A stretch of DNA of 64,000 nucleotides from TK10-74A sp965217625 (GCA_965217625.1 OZ244557.1:558001-622000), one strand, 5' to 3'. Positions 48,706-59,300 are shown, counted from the first letter of the stretch. Made by a program: numbers and translations. Notes: generated by a model not told the origin, from the letters alone.

Positions 48706-51700
48706 ATGCACTTCAAGCGCTTCGAGATCCAGGGCTACAAGTCCTTCGCGACGCGCACCCAATTCCAGATCGACCCCGGCATCACCGCGGTCGTCGGACC
48801 CAACGGCTCCGGCAAGTCGAACATCATGGACGCGCTGCGCTGGGTGCTGGGCGGGACGGCGAGCGGCCTGATGCGCGCCCGGCGCCTGGAGGATGTGATC
48901 TTCGCGGGCTCCGAGAGCCGCGCCCCCGCCGGCCTGGCCGAGGCGCGCATCGTGCTGGACAACAGCGCCAAGTGGCTGCCGCTGGACGCGCCCGAGGTCG
49001 AGGTCGTGCGGCGCGTGCACCGCAGCGGCGAGTCGGAGTACCGCATCAACGACACCAGCGTGCGCCTGCGCGACATCCAGGAGTTGTTCGCGCGCGGCGG
49101 GCTCGGGCCCGGCTCGCAGGCGCTGATGGGGCAGGGCCTCGTCGAGGAGGTGCTGCGCCTCCGCCCCGAGGATCGCCGCGGCCTGATCGAGGAGGTGGCC
49201 GGCGTCCGCGGTCAGCGCCTGCGCATGATCGAGAGCCGACGCAAGCGCGCCGCGGCGGAGGAGAACCTCGCCCGCGCCCGCCTGCTCGTCGCCGAGATCG
49301 CGCCGCGCCTGCGCACCGTCGAGCGCCAGGCCGGGCGCGCCGTCCAGCACGCCGAACTGAGCGCCGAACTGCACGACGCGCTGCGCGACTTCTACGGCCG
49401 CGAGTGGCGCCGGCTCGGCGAATCCCGCGCCCGGCGGGGCGCCGATGCGCGGGACCGCGCCGCCGATCGGGAAGCCGCCGAGAGCGCCGCGTCGCAGGCC
49501 GAGGCGGCCATGGAAGCCTGCCGCGGCGAGATCGAGGCGGCCCGCGAGCGACTGCAGGCCGCCGCCGCCGAGCGACAGCGCCTGGACGCGGCCGTGCGCG
49601 ACCTGGAATCGAAGCAGACGATCACGGCTGAACGCCGCGACCTGCTGCAGACCCGCCTGGCAGAACTCGACGGCGACATCGCGTCGCTGCGCGAGCGGTT
49701 GGATGAGCCAGGGGCGGAACCGGCCGGGGCGGTGCTAGTCGCGGAGGGGCCCGGCGGAGAGGGGCGCGCGGCGATCGAGGCAGCCGCGGCAGCGGCGACC
49801 GCGGCGTCGGGCGAGGCCGAGGAGGCGCAGGACGCGCTCGACGCCGCCGCGGCGCGACTGGCGTCGCTGCGCCGCGCCCACGACGAGGCCGCCGCGGCGC
49901 TGGCCGCGATCGACCGCGAAGCGCAGGCCGACGACCGCCGCCTGGCGGAATCGGCGCAGCGGCTGGCGCGCATCCGCGCCCAGCTGCCGGAGCGCGAGCG
50001 CGTGCTGCGCACGGCCGGCGCGCGCCTCACGGGCGCCGAGGCGGCGGCCGAAGAGGCCCAGGCGGCGCAGGCCGCGGCGGGCGTCGCCGCGGCGGACGCA
50101 CACGACCGCCGCGCGGAGCTGGCCCGCGACTACAACCTGGCCGCCGCCCGCCTGCGCGACCTGGAGACCGACCGCAGCCGGCGGGAGCGCGACCTGACCC
50201 GCGCCCGCGACCGCCTGCAGATGCTGCGCGAGCTGCAGGGCGAGAGCGAGGGCATGCACCAGGGGTTGCGCGCCCTGTTCGGGACGCACGGCGTCCCGCG
50301 CGACGGCGAGCCCACCGGCATCCCCGGCGTCGCCGGCGTGCTGCGGCGCATCGTGCACGCGCCGCGCGGGCTGGAACGGGCCATCGAGGCCGCGCTCGCC
50401 GACTACCTCAACGCCGTCATCTTCACCAGCGCCGACGAGGCCCTCTCGACGATGACCCTGCTGGTCCAGGAGCGGGCCGGACGCATCGTCGCCCTGCCGC
50501 TCGACGCGACGCGCCCGCGCCCGCCGCTGGCGATGTCGCCCGAGCGCGGCGTGATCGGGGTCGCGTCGCAGATGGTGCGCTGCCGGGCCGAGTACCGCGG
50601 CGTGGTCGACACGCTGCTGGGCCGCACGGTGATCGTCGAGGATCTGGCCACGGGCCGCGAGATCGTCAAGCGCGGGCTCGGCGCGGCGGTCACGCGCGAC
50701 GGCTACCTGCTGCGCCCCAACGGCGCCCTCAGCGGCGGCCGGCTGGCAGAGACCGGCGCCTTCGAGCGCGAGGCCGAGCTGCGAGCACTGCCGGAGCAGA
50801 TCGAGCATCTGCAGCGCTCGCTGGCCGCGGACGCCGATGTCGACGAGCGCCGCCGCGCCCTGGAATCGCTGGGCGCGGAGCTACAGCATGCCGAGGGGGC
50901 CGCGGAGGAGGCCGCCGCGGCGCGCGCCCGCGCCCAGGAGGCCGCCGGCAGTCGCCGCGCCGACGTGAGCGCGCTGCACGGCGAGGCGGGGGCCGCCGAG
51001 GCGGCGCTGGCCCGCGCGCGCGAGGATCTGCGCGCCGCCGCCGCCGTCGAGGCGGAGGTCGCCGCGGCCGACGCCCGCCGATCGGCGCAACGCGAGACCG
51101 TCTCGGCCGCACGCCCCGGCGACGCCGCCCTGGCGGAGGCGTCGGGGGCGCAGTCGGCCGCCCTGCGGACTCTGGCCGCCGCGCAGGCGCGCGTGGCCGC
51201 CGCGCAGGCCGAGCGCCGCCGCCTCGAAGAGGCCGACGCGGCCCAGGCGCTGGCCCTGCGACGGGCGCGGGAGGCGCTGGCCGATCGCGAGGCGCGTCGC
51301 GCCGCCGCGGCGACCGAGCTGGCCGCCTGCTCGGCGACGCTGGCGGCGCTGGACACGGAGCTGGCGGCGGCCAGGCGCGAGCGTGACGCCGGCCCCGTGC
51401 TCGACGACGACACCTCGCCGCAGGCGCTGGCGCTGGCGCGCGTGCTGGCCGGGGAGCCCGCCCGGCGCGAGGCCGTGGCCCGCTGCCAGTCCGCGCGCAT
51501 CGAGGCCGAGAAAGCGCTGGTCGAGGCGCAGGCGGCGCTGCGCGAGTCGGAGACTGCGCTACAGCGGCTGCACGAGGCGATGCGGGGGGACGACCTGGCG
51601 CTGGACGCCGAGGGCCGCGTGACGCCGCTGGCGGACGCGGGCGCGCCGGATGCGGAAGCGCCCGCCGCACCCCCGGCGCCGCCCGCCGACCCCCCGGCCG

Positions 51701-52380
51701 ACGCCTCCCCCGAAGCGGACGCCGACCTGCGGCTGCGCGTGGAGACGCTGCGCGGGCGCCTGCGCTGGCTGGGCAAGGTCAACCCGGAGGCCGCCGCCGA
51801 GTTCGCGCAGATCCGCGCCCGGCACGACGAGTTGACGGTCCAGATCGAGGATTTGGAGGGCGCCGAGCGGCGCATGCTGTCGGCCGAGGCGGAGCTGTCG
51901 GCGCTGATCCAGGAGCGCTTCGCGGACGCCTGCCGGCGCGTCGACGCCGAATTCCAGCGCTACTTCCGGCTCATGTTCCGCGGCGGCGCCGCGCGCCTGC
52001 TGCTGACCGACGAGGACGACCTGGAGACATCGGGCGTGGAGCTCGTCGCGCAGCCGCCGGGCAAGCGCGTCGAGAACCTCAGCATGCTCTCCGGCGGCGA
52101 GCGCTCGCTGACCGCGATCGCGCTGCTGTTCGCGCTGCTGGAGGTGCGCCCGGCCCCCTTCTGCGTGCTGGACGAGGTCGACGCGGCGCTCGACGAGGCC
52201 AACGTCGGCCGCTTCGTGGGCGCGCTCAAGGAGCTCGCGCAGCGCACGCAGTTCGTCGTCATCACGCACAACCGGCGCACTATCGAGCAGGCCGACAGCA
52301 TCTACGGCGTCACCATGGGCGAGGACTCGGTCAGCCGCGTGCTGTCCGTGCGGCTGGTCGATCTGGGCCTCGACGGCTGA
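48706..52380 (+). CDS. smc: Chromosome segregation protein SMC
   Basis: 1224-residue SMC ATPase that organises and segregates the chromosome with ScpAB. The N-terminal head has VVGPNGSGKSNIMDALRWVLG. Two long Ala/Arg/Glu-rich coiled coils flank a hinge at about residues 510-680 (VAGVLRRIVHAPRGLERAIE to AVTRDGYLLRPNGALSGG). The C-terminal head has the signature LSGGERSLTAIALLFAL and Walker B FCVLDEVDAALDEANVGRF. A Pro/Ala-rich stretch (about 985-1005) interrupts the second coiled coil. AAGGA ribosome site before the ATG. Confidence 0.96.
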   Translation: MHFKRFEIQGYKSFATRTQFQIDPGITAVVGPNGSGKSNIMDALRWVLGGTASGLMRARRLEDVIFAGSESRAPAGLAEARIVLDNSAKWLPLDAPEVEVVRRVHRSGESEYRINDTSVRLRDIQELFARGGLGPGSQALMGQGLVEEVLRLRPEDRRGLIEEVAGVRGQRLRMIESRRKRAAAEENLARARLLVAEIAPRLRTVERQAGRAVQHAELSAELHDALRDFYGREWRRLGESRARRGADARDRAADREAAESAASQAEAAMEACRGEIEAARERLQAAAAERQRLDAAVRDLESKQTITAERRDLLQTRLAELDGDIASLRERLDEPGAEPAGAVLVAEGPGGEGRAAIEAAAAAATAASGEAEEAQDALDAAAARLASLRRAHDEAAAALAAIDREAQADDRRLAESAQRLARIRAQLPERERVLRTAGARLTGAEAAAEEAQAAQAAAGVAAADAHDRRAELARDYNLAAARLRDLETDRSRRERDLTRARDRLQMLRELQGESEGMHQGLRALFGTHGVPRDGEPTGIPGVAGVLRRIVHAPRGLERAIEAALADYLNAVIFTSADEALSTMTLLVQERAGRIVALPLDATRPRPPLAMSPERGVIGVASQMVRCRAEYRGVVDTLLGRTVIVEDLATGREIVKRGLGAAVTRDGYLLRPNGALSGGRLAETGAFEREAELRALPEQIEHLQRSLAADADVDERRRALESLGAELQHAEGAAEEAAAARARAQEAAGSRRADVSALHGEAGAAEAALARAREDLRAAAAVEAEVAAADARRSAQRETVSAARPGDAALAEASGAQSAALRTLAAAQARVAAAQAERRRLEEADAAQALALRRAREALADREARRAAAATELAACSATLAALDTELAAARRERDAGPVLDDDTSPQALALARVLAGEPARREAVARCQSARIEAEKALVEAQAALRESETALQRLHEAMRGDDLALDAEGRVTPLADAGAPDAEAPAAPPAPPADPPADASPEADADLRLRVETLRGRLRWLGKVNPEAAAEFAQIRARHDELTVQIEDLEGAERRMLSAEAELSALIQERFADACRRVDAEFQRYFRLMFRGGAARLLLTDEDDLETSGVELVAQPPGKRVENLSMLSGGERSLTAIALLFALLEVRPAPFCVLDEVDAALDEANVGRFVGALKELAQRTQFVVITHNRRTIEQADSIYGVTMGEDSVSRVLSVRLVDLGLDG

Positions 52381-52431
52381 GCCGGCCCGCGTCGCCGCGC
52401 GCGGCGCTACGATCGCGCCCGCGCCCCGTCG

Positions 52432-52467
52432 GGCGCAGTGTCCGGCGCAGTGTCCGGCGCCCTGTCA
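52432..52467 (+). repeat. Three 12-base tandem repeats before ftsY
   Basis: GGCGCAGTGTCC occurs twice exactly (52432-52443, 52444-52455), followed by a degenerate copy (52456-52467). It lies downstream of a possible -10 TACGAT (52408-52413) and just before the ftsY ribosome site GAGGAG. Confidence 0.75.
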
Positions 52468-52484
52468 GACGCAGAGGAGCAGCC

Positions 52485-53489
52485 ATGGTCCGCCTCTTCC
52501 GCCGTCGCGCGTCGGCCCCGCAGGAGGCCCCCGCCGATCAGGCAGCGGAGGCGGCCGAGCTGGCGGCGCTGATGCAGGCCGGCACGCGCCGCACGCGCGG
52601 CGGCGTGCTGGGCCGGCTGGGCGGCGTCCTGCGCCGCGGCGGCGCCGGCGAGGAGTTCTGGGAGGAGCTGGAGGAGATCCTGATCGGCGCCGACGTGGGC
52701 GTGCGCACGACCACGGCGTTGATCGAGCGGGTGCGGCGCCGGGCGCGCGACGAGCGGGCGCGCGAGCCCGCCGCGCTGCGGGCGCTGCTGCGCGACGAGA
52801 TGGTGACGCTGCTGCAGGCGCCCCGCGAGCGCGGCCGGCTGTGGTCGCCGGCCCAGGACGAGGAGCCGCCGGCGCCGCACGTGATCCTCGTGGTGGGCGT
52901 CAACGGGGCCGGCAAGACGACCAGCATCGCCAAGCTGGCGCACGCCTACCGGGCCGAGGGGCGATCCGTGATCCTGGGCGCCGGCGACACCTTCCGCGCC
53001 GCCGCGATCGAGCAGCTGCAGCGCTGGGGGGAGCGCGTGGGGGCGCCCGTGATCGCGCACCAGCCCGGGGCCGACCCCGGCGCCGTGGCCTACGACACGC
53101 TGGGCGCGGCGGAGGCGCGCGGCGCCGACGTGGCGATCATCGACACGGCCGGCCGGCTGCAGACGAAGAAGAACCTGATGGCCGAGCTGGGCAAGCTGCG
53201 GCGCGTAATCGGCGGCCGCGTGGCGGAGGCGCCGCACGAGGTGCTGCTGGTGCTGGATGCGACGACGGGCGGCAACGGGCTCAGCCAGGCGCGCGTCTTC
53301 GGCGAGGCGACGGACGTGACCGGCATCTGCCTGGCCAAGCTCGACGGCACCAGCAAGGGCGGCGTCGTCTTCGCCGTGGCCGGCGAGCTGGGCCTGCCGG
53401 TGCGCTTCGTCGGCACCGGCGAGGGGCTCGGCGACCTCGCCCCCTTCGACGCCCGCGCCTTCGTCGACGCGCTGCTGGCCGAGGAGTGA
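52485..53489 (+). CDS. ftsY: Signal recognition particle receptor FtsY
   Basis: SRP-type GTPase that docks SRP-ribosome complexes at the membrane. The 334 residues include a short N-terminal region, the helical N domain (residues about 30-110) and the G domain with GVNGAGKTTSIAKLAH, GAGDTFRAAAIEQLQRW, DTAGRLQTKKNLMAELGKL, TKLDG-equivalent AKLDGTSKGGVVF and GTGEGLGDLAPFD. The acidic A domain of E. coli FtsY is absent, as in many bacteria. It partners with the SRP RNA at 38462. Confidence 0.96.
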   Translation: MVRLFRRRASAPQEAPADQAAEAAELAALMQAGTRRTRGGVLGRLGGVLRRGGAGEEFWEELEEILIGADVGVRTTTALIERVRRRARDERAREPAALRALLRDEMVTLLQAPRERGRLWSPAQDEEPPAPHVILVVGVNGAGKTTSIAKLAHAYRAEGRSVILGAGDTFRAAAIEQLQRWGERVGAPVIAHQPGADPGAVAYDTLGAAEARGADVAIIDTAGRLQTKKNLMAELGKLRRVIGGRVAEAPHEVLLVLDATTGGNGLSQARVFGEATDVTGICLAKLDGTSKGGVVFAVAGELGLPVRFVGTGEGLGDLAPFDARAFVDALLAEE

Positions 53490-53508
53490 GCCGCCCCCGC
53501 GGGCGGCG

Positions 53509-53537
53509 TTGTCCGGGCGCGGGCGCGCCGATAGGAT
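53509..53537 (+). promoter_or_regulatory. sigma70-type promoter giving leaderless nuoEF
   Basis: -35 TTGTCC (53509-53514), exactly 17 bases, -10 TAGGAT (53532-53537), 7 bases to the GTG at 53545. This decides the start: an ATG at 53536 overlaps the -10 box itself. Confidence 0.65.
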
Positions 53538-53544
53538 GCGCTGC

Positions 53545-54153
53545 GTGACGAACGGCGCAAACGGCAGCGAGACGACGGCGGCGGCGGGCGCCCTGACGCC
53601 CGCGCAGCGCGACCGGCTGAGCGCGGCGCTGGCCGATCTGGCGCCGGGCAAGGGCAGCCTGCTGCCCGCCCTGCACCGCGCCCAGCACGAGCTGGGCTGG
53701 GTGCCGCGCGCGGCGATGTCGCTGATCGCGGCGCAGCTGCGCATCAGCGAGGCCCAGGTCTACGGCCCCGCCACGTTCTACTCGGAGTTCCGCCTGACGC
53801 CGCCGCCGGCCACGCTGCTGACCTGGTGCAGCGGCCCCACCTGCCGCGTGCTGGGCGGCGAGCGCATCAAGCTGATCCTGGAGAACACGCTGGGCTGCCG
53901 GCTGGGCGAGAACGGCCCCGGCGACGCCTACGGCCTCTGGCTGGGGCAGTGCAACGGCACCTGCGAGCAGGCGCCGCAGCTTTGGGTCAACGGCCGCGTG
54001 CTGGGCAAGCTCAGCCTGGCCGGCGCGGCGCGGCTGGCGCAGCGCCTGCGCGACGGCGAGACGGCGGCCACGATCGCCCCCGCGCCGAACGCGGCGGTCG
54101 AGATCCAGCCGGCCCTGATCCGGCGGCCGGACGCGTCCGGAGAGCCGTCGTGA
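53545..54153 (+). CDS. nuoE: NuoE-like [2Fe-2S] subunit of an NADH-linked dehydrogenase
   Basis: 202-residue thioredoxin-like 2Fe-2S protein of the complex I 24-kDa type. Visible: the helical N-terminus LSAALADLAPGKGSLLPALH, RAQHELGWVP, the ligand pair CSGPTC and the second pair CNGTC, with EQAPQLWVNG following. It passes electrons from the flavin subunit. GTG start at 53545 fits the promoter. The stop overlaps the NuoF-like start as GTGA. No other complex I genes are present, so it may serve an NAD-linked formate dehydrogenase or hydrogenase instead. Confidence 0.9.
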   Translation: MTNGANGSETTAAAGALTPAQRDRLSAALADLAPGKGSLLPALHRAQHELGWVPRAAMSLIAAQLRISEAQVYGPATFYSEFRLTPPPATLLTWCSGPTCRVLGGERIKLILENTLGCRLGENGPGDAYGLWLGQCNGTCEQAPQLWVNGRVLGKLSLAGAARLAQRLRDGETAATIAPAPNAAVEIQPALIRRPDASGEPS

Positions 54154-56144
54154 GCGCCGCCTACGAGGCGCTGCGCGCCGCCGCCGGCGACCCCCGCGAG
54201 GCGCGCCAGCGGCCGCTGCTGCGGGTCGACGTCACGACCTCGTCGGTGGCCGCCGGGGCCGACGCCACGCTGGCCCGGCTGCGGGCCTCGATCGCGGCGC
54301 GCGGCCTCGACATCGAGATCGTGCGCGTGGGATCGCTGGGGCTCTCCTTCGCCGAGCCGACCGTCGAGCTGCAGCGGCCGGGGCGCGATCCGGTCGTCTA
54401 CGGGCCGCTGCCGCCGGACGAGGCGGAGGCCTTCCTGGACGCGGTGCTGGGATCGGCGGACGCGGCGCCGGGCGGCGACGACGGCCGCTGGGCGATCGGC
54501 GTGCGCGGCCCTGACGGGCAGGACGCCGCCGGGCAGGGCGGCGAGGGGCAGGACGGCGTGCCACCGCTGAGCGCGCACCCCTTCTGGGCGCGGCAGCAGC
54601 GGCGCGTGATGGAGCAGATGGGCGTGATCGACCCGGAGTCGCTCGGCGAGGCGTTGGCGGCCGGGCGCTACGCCGGCCTGGACCGGGCCCTGGGCATGGA
54701 TGCGATGGCGATCTGCGACCTGGTCGAGGCGGCCGGCGTGGGCGGACGCGGCGGCGGCGGCTTCCCGGCCGGGCGCAAGTGGAAGTTCCTGCTGGGCGCG
54801 TCGGGGCCCGACAAGTACCTGGTCTGCAACGCCGACGAGGGCGACCCCGGGGCGTTCGTCAACCGCATTTTGATGGAGTCGGACCCGCATCTGGTGATCG
54901 AGGGGATGGCGATCGCGGGTCTGGCCACGGGCGCCTCGCACGGCTTCATCTACATCCGCGACGAGTACCCGCTGAGCATCAAGCGCATGCAGCTGGCGCT
55001 GGACGCCGCGGCCGCGGCGGGGCTGCTGGGCGGCGACCTGCTGGGATCGGGCAGGGCCTTCACGCTGGACCTCGTGCGCGGCGCCGGCTCCTACGTCTGC
55101 GGCGAGGAGACCGGCCTCATCGCCTCGCTCGAGGGGCTGCGCGGGATGCCCAAGATCCGCCCCCCCTTCCCGGCCCAGCGCGGCGTCTTCGGGCTGCCCA
55201 GCAACGTCAACAACACCGAGACCTACGCCCACGTGCCGTCGGTCCTGCTGCACGGCGCCGACTGGTACCGCGAGTTCGGCAGCGAGGCCGACGCGGGCAC
55301 GAAGATGTTCAGCATCGGCGGGGCGCTGCGGCGCACCGGCATCGTCGAGGTGCCGTTCGGCTCCTCGATGCGCGAGCTGCTGGAGGAGATCGGCGGCGGC
55401 GTGCCGGACGGCGGCGTGGCCAAGGGCATCCAGCCCGGCGGCCCGCTGGGCGGACTGCTCAACGCCGCCGACCTGGGGCTGGCCCTGGAGCGGCCGCCGT
55501 TCACGGAGCGCGGCGTGCTGCTCGGATCGGGCGGCCTGATCCTGTTCGACGAGCGCGCCTGCGCCGTCGACCTGTCGCTCTACTTCAGCGAGTTCTGCGA
55601 GGACGAGTCCTGCGGGCGCTGCACGACCTGCCACGGCGGCAGCCAGCGGCTGGTCGAGATGCTGGGGCGGATCACGCGCGGCGGCGGGCGCGAGGCCGAC
55701 CTGGATCGGCTGGGCGTGATCGACCGCACGCTGCAGAACGCCAACTGCCTGCACGGCCAGTTCACGCCCTACGCGATCCGCGCCGCGCTGCGCCACTTCC
55801 GGGCCGAGGTCGAGCAGCATGTGCGCGATCGGCGCTGCGCGGCGCGCGCCTGCCGGGGGCTGATCCGGCACCGCCTGACCGATCCCGCCGACCCCGCCCT
55901 GGCCGAGGCGGCGGCGCTCTGCCCCACGCGGGCGATCGCCGGCGACGACGCGTCCGGGCGCACGATCGACGACGCCGCCTGCGTGCAATGCGGCCTCTGC
56001 GCCGAGCTGGCGCCCGGCGCGGTCGCCGTCGAGGACCGCTTCCCCACTGCTGACGTCACTGCTGACGTCACTGCTGATGGCGCCGCTGACGTCTCCGCCG
56101 ACGTCGCCACTGCCGGCGCCGCCGCCGGCGCCGCCGGCGCCTAA
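54150..56144 (+). CDS. nuoF: NuoF-like NADH/FMN/4Fe-4S subunit with partly lost ferredoxin domain
   Basis: 664 residues. N-terminal thioredoxin-like region (1-110), then the 51-kDa core: FMN site GRGGGGFPAGRKWKF, NADH/flavin SYVCGEETGLIASLEG, NVNNTETYAHVP and the 4Fe-4S ligands ESCGRCTTC with NCLHGQF. A C-terminal ferredoxin-like region (about 575-622) keeps Cys 591, 611, 614 and 617 (LCPTRAI, CVQCGLC). It lacks the other four Cys of a 2[4Fe-4S] ferredoxin. The last 30 residues are a TADV-type repeat. The architecture is that of diaphorase subunits of NAD-dependent hydrogenases or formate dehydrogenases. Confidence 0.9.
   Translation: MSAAYEALRAAAGDPREARQRPLLRVDVTTSSVAAGADATLARLRASIAARGLDIEIVRVGSLGLSFAEPTVELQRPGRDPVVYGPLPPDEAEAFLDAVLGSADAAPGGDDGRWAIGVRGPDGQDAAGQGGEGQDGVPPLSAHPFWARQQRRVMEQMGVIDPESLGEALAAGRYAGLDRALGMDAMAICDLVEAAGVGGRGGGGFPAGRKWKFLLGASGPDKYLVCNADEGDPGAFVNRILMESDPHLVIEGMAIAGLATGASHGFIYIRDEYPLSIKRMQLALDAAAAAGLLGGDLLGSGRAFTLDLVRGAGSYVCGEETGLIASLEGLRGMPKIRPPFPAQRGVFGLPSNVNNTETYAHVPSVLLHGADWYREFGSEADAGTKMFSIGGALRRTGIVEVPFGSSMRELLEEIGGGVPDGGVAKGIQPGGPLGGLLNAADLGLALERPPFTERGVLLGSGGLILFDERACAVDLSLYFSEFCEDESCGRCTTCHGGSQRLVEMLGRITRGGGREADLDRLGVIDRTLQNANCLHGQFTPYAIRAALRHFRAEVEQHVRDRRCAARACRGLIRHRLTDPADPALAEAAALCPTRAIAGDDASGRTIDDAACVQCGLCAELAPGAVAVEDRFPTADVTADVTADGAADVSADVATAGAAAGAAGA
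56046..56117 (+). repeat. Six 12-base repeats at the 3' end of the nuoF-like gene
   Basis: ACTGCTGACGTC twice exactly, then four diverged copies, encoding TADVTADVTADGAADV and on. In frame, so length changes would not break the gene. Confidence 0.8.
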
Positions 56145-56352
56145 CGCCGCTCCTCTCCGGCACGGCTTAGGCATAACTGGCTTATGTGTGACGCACGCGC
56201 GCCGTGCCCGCGCGCGCTGATAACCTGCCCGCGGGCGGCGCGCCCGCCTGAAAGGGATGCGGGGCGCGGCCCGGTCGGCTATCCTACACGCTACCGTGTC
56301 AACGGACGGCGGACGCCGTCCCGCGGCGCGGCCCTGCAAAGGAGCCGGCGAC

Positions 56353-59300
56353 TTGGCCAGCGCGATCCGCCGACAGTACCTCGACCTCAAGTCGCGCCAC
56401 CCGGACGCGATCCTCTTCTTCCGCCTGGGCGACTTCTACGAGACCTTCGACGCCGACGCGGAGCTGGTCAGCCGGACGCTGGGCGTCACCCTGACCAGCA
56501 AGCCGATGGGACAGGGGCTGCGCGTGCCCCTGGCAGGCGTGCCCGTGCAGAGCGTCGAGGGGCACCTGGCGCGGCTGATCGCGGCCGGCCAGCGGGTCGC
56601 CATCGCCGAGCAGCTGGAGGAGCCCGGCGCGCGCGGCGGCGCCGGCAAGGGCCTGGTGCGGCGCGGCATCGTGCGCGTCGTCTCGCCGGGCACGGCGCTG
56701 GAGCCGTCGCTGCTGGAGGCCGGCCGCAACGCCTACTGCGCGGCGATCTCGATCGTCGGCCCATCGGGAGCTGGCCCATCCAGCACTGGCCCATCCAGCG
56801 CTGGCCGCGCGCGGGCCGGCGTGGCCCTGGCCGACCTCAGCACCGGCGAGCTGCGCGGCTGCGAGCTGGAGGCGGACGACGCCGAGGCGGCGCGGGCGGC
56901 GGCCCTGGCCGAGCTGGAGCGGCTGGGCGCGCGCGAGCTGCTGCTGCCGCTGGAACCGCAGTCGGGCCCGGCGCCGGGGGCCGGCGACGAGCCGGCGCCG
57001 GAGGCCGGGGGCGGCGGCCCGCCATCCGCAGCGGCGGCCGCTGCCGACGAGGCGCCGCCCTGGACGCTGACGCCGCGCCCGCGCGAGCGCTTCGCGGCCG
57101 GGCGCGGGGCGGCGCTGCTGCGCGCCCGCTTCGGCGTCGCCGACGTGCAGGGGCTGGGGCTGGCGGGACGGCCGGCGCTGCTCGGAGCGCTGGGCGCGCT
57201 GCTCGACTACCTCGGCGAGGGGCAGGGCGATCCGGGTCCGGCCGCGGGCGGCGGCGACCCCGGCGGTGTCCTCGGCGGTGTCCTCGGCGGTGTCCTCGGC
57301 GGCGCCGTCGGCAGTGTCCCCAGCGGTGTCTCCAGCAGTGGCGACCGCCTGGCGCACCTGGGCCGGCCGCAGATCTACGACCCCTCGGCCACGATGCGGC
57401 TCGACGCCGCCACGCGGCGGGCGCTCGACATCTTCCCCGCGCCCGGCGGCGGATCGGGCTCGCTGCTGGCCCTGCTCGACCGCTGCCGCACGGCCGCCGG
57501 GCGGCGCCTGCTGCGGGCCCGGCTGGAGCGGCCGCTGATCGCGCTGGCGCCGATCGAGGCGCGCCAGGCGCGGGTGGCGCTGCTGCACGAGGCGGCGCTG
57601 CTGCGGGCGCGGCTGCGCCAGCGTCTGGGCGAGGTGCCGGACCTGGAGCGGCTGCTGGGCCGCGTCGCCACGGGCCTGGCGACGCCTCCCGAGCTGGCCG
57701 CGCTGGGACGCGGGCTGGACGCGGCGGCGGCGCTGGCCGAGCCTATCGAGGAAGAGGAGGAGGAGGAGCAGGAGGCGGCGGCGGACGAGGAACCGGGGGA
57801 CGCCGAGCGCGCGGCGCTGCTGCGCGGCATCCGCGAGTCGCTGCCGGAGGCGGAGGCGGCGGCGGCGGCGATCACGGCGGCGCTGGCGGCCGAGCCGGAG
57901 CTCTTCGCCGACGCCCGCGGCGACGGCGCCGCGGAGGTGCTGCGGCCGGGCTACGACGCCGAGGTCGACGCGCTGCGGCTGCGCCGGCGCGAGGGCCGGC
58001 GGGCGCTGGCGGCGCTGGAGACCGAGGAGCGCCGGCGCACCGGCGTGGCGGCGCTGAAGGTCGGCTTTCACCGCAGCTTCGGCTACTACATCGAACTGGG
58101 CCGCTCGCACGCGGCGGCGGCCCCGCCCGACTGGGAGCGGCGGCAGACGCTGGCCGGCGGCGAGCGCTACGTCTCGCCGCGGCTGCGCGCCCTGGAGCGC
58201 GAGCTGCTGCAGGCGCGCGACGCTCTGGCCCTGCGCGAGCGCGAGCTCTACGCGGCGCTCTGCCGGCGCGTGGCCGCCGAGGCGGCGGCCGTGCGGCGCC
58301 TGGCCGCCGGCGTGGCGCGGCTGGACGCCGAGGCGGCGCTGGCCGAGGTGGCGGCGGCGAACGGCTGGACGCGCCCGCAGCTGGACCACTCGGCGCTGCT
58401 GGAGATCCGCGAGGGGCGGCACCCGCTGGTCGAGGCGGGGCTGGCCGAGGCCGGGCTGGGGGCGGGCCGCTTCGTGCCCAACGACGTGGCCCTGGACGGC
58501 GGCGGCACGCAGATGCTGGTCGTGACGGGCCCCAACATGGCCGGCAAGAGCACCTACCTGCGGCAGACGGCGCTGATCGTGCTGCTGGCCCAGATCGGCG
58601 GCTTCGTGCCGGCCGCGCGGGCGCGGCTGGGTCTGGTCGACCGCATCTTCGCGCGGGTCGGGGCGCAGGACGAGATCGCGGCCGGGCGCAGCACCTTCAT
58701 GGTCGAGATGCTGGAGACGGCCGCCATCTGCAGCAGCGCCACGCCGCGATCGCTGCTGGTGCTGGACGAGATCGGGCGCGGCACCAGCACCTACGACGGG
58801 CTGGCCATCGCGCGGGCGCTGCTGGAGCACTTGGTATCGGGCCGCGAGGGGCCGCGCACGCTGTTCGCGACCCACTTCCACGAGCTGGCGGCGCTGGCCG
58901 GCGAGGTCGAGCGCGTCGCCAACGCCAGCGTGCTGGTCGCCGAGACGCCCGGCGGCGAGGGGCTGCGCTACCTCTATCGCATCGTGCCGGGCGGCGCCGA
59001 CCGCTCCTACGGCGTGCACGTGGCGGCCATGGCGGGTCTGCCGGCGCCGCTGCTGGCGCGGGCGCGGGAGCTGCTGGCGGCGCTCGAGTCGGGGTCGGAC
59101 CGCGGCGGCGGTGGCGGCGGCGGCGGCAACGGCAGCGGCGGGGCGGGGCGCAACGGGACGCAGCCGCGCGCCCTGCCGGCGGCGGTCGAGGGCTCGGCGG
59201 GGGAGCCGCTGCTGCGCGAACTGGCGGCCCTGGACGTGGACGGGCTGACGCCGCTGGAGGCGATCGGGGCGCTGTACGCGCTGCGCGAGCGCGCCCGCGC

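Noticed and set aside
48972..49631. Additional reading frames within smc
   Set aside because: Arg/Ala-rich shadows of the coiled-coil coding sequence with no ribosome sites.
53545..56144. Respiratory complex I operon
   Set aside because: Only E and F subunits are present, flanked by ftsY and mutS, so a full complex I locus is not supported here.
57265..57336. Short regular repeats in mutS, nuoF and mutL considered as CRISPR arrays
   Set aside because: Units are 12-27 bases, directly adjacent without spacers, in frame, and there are no cas genes.
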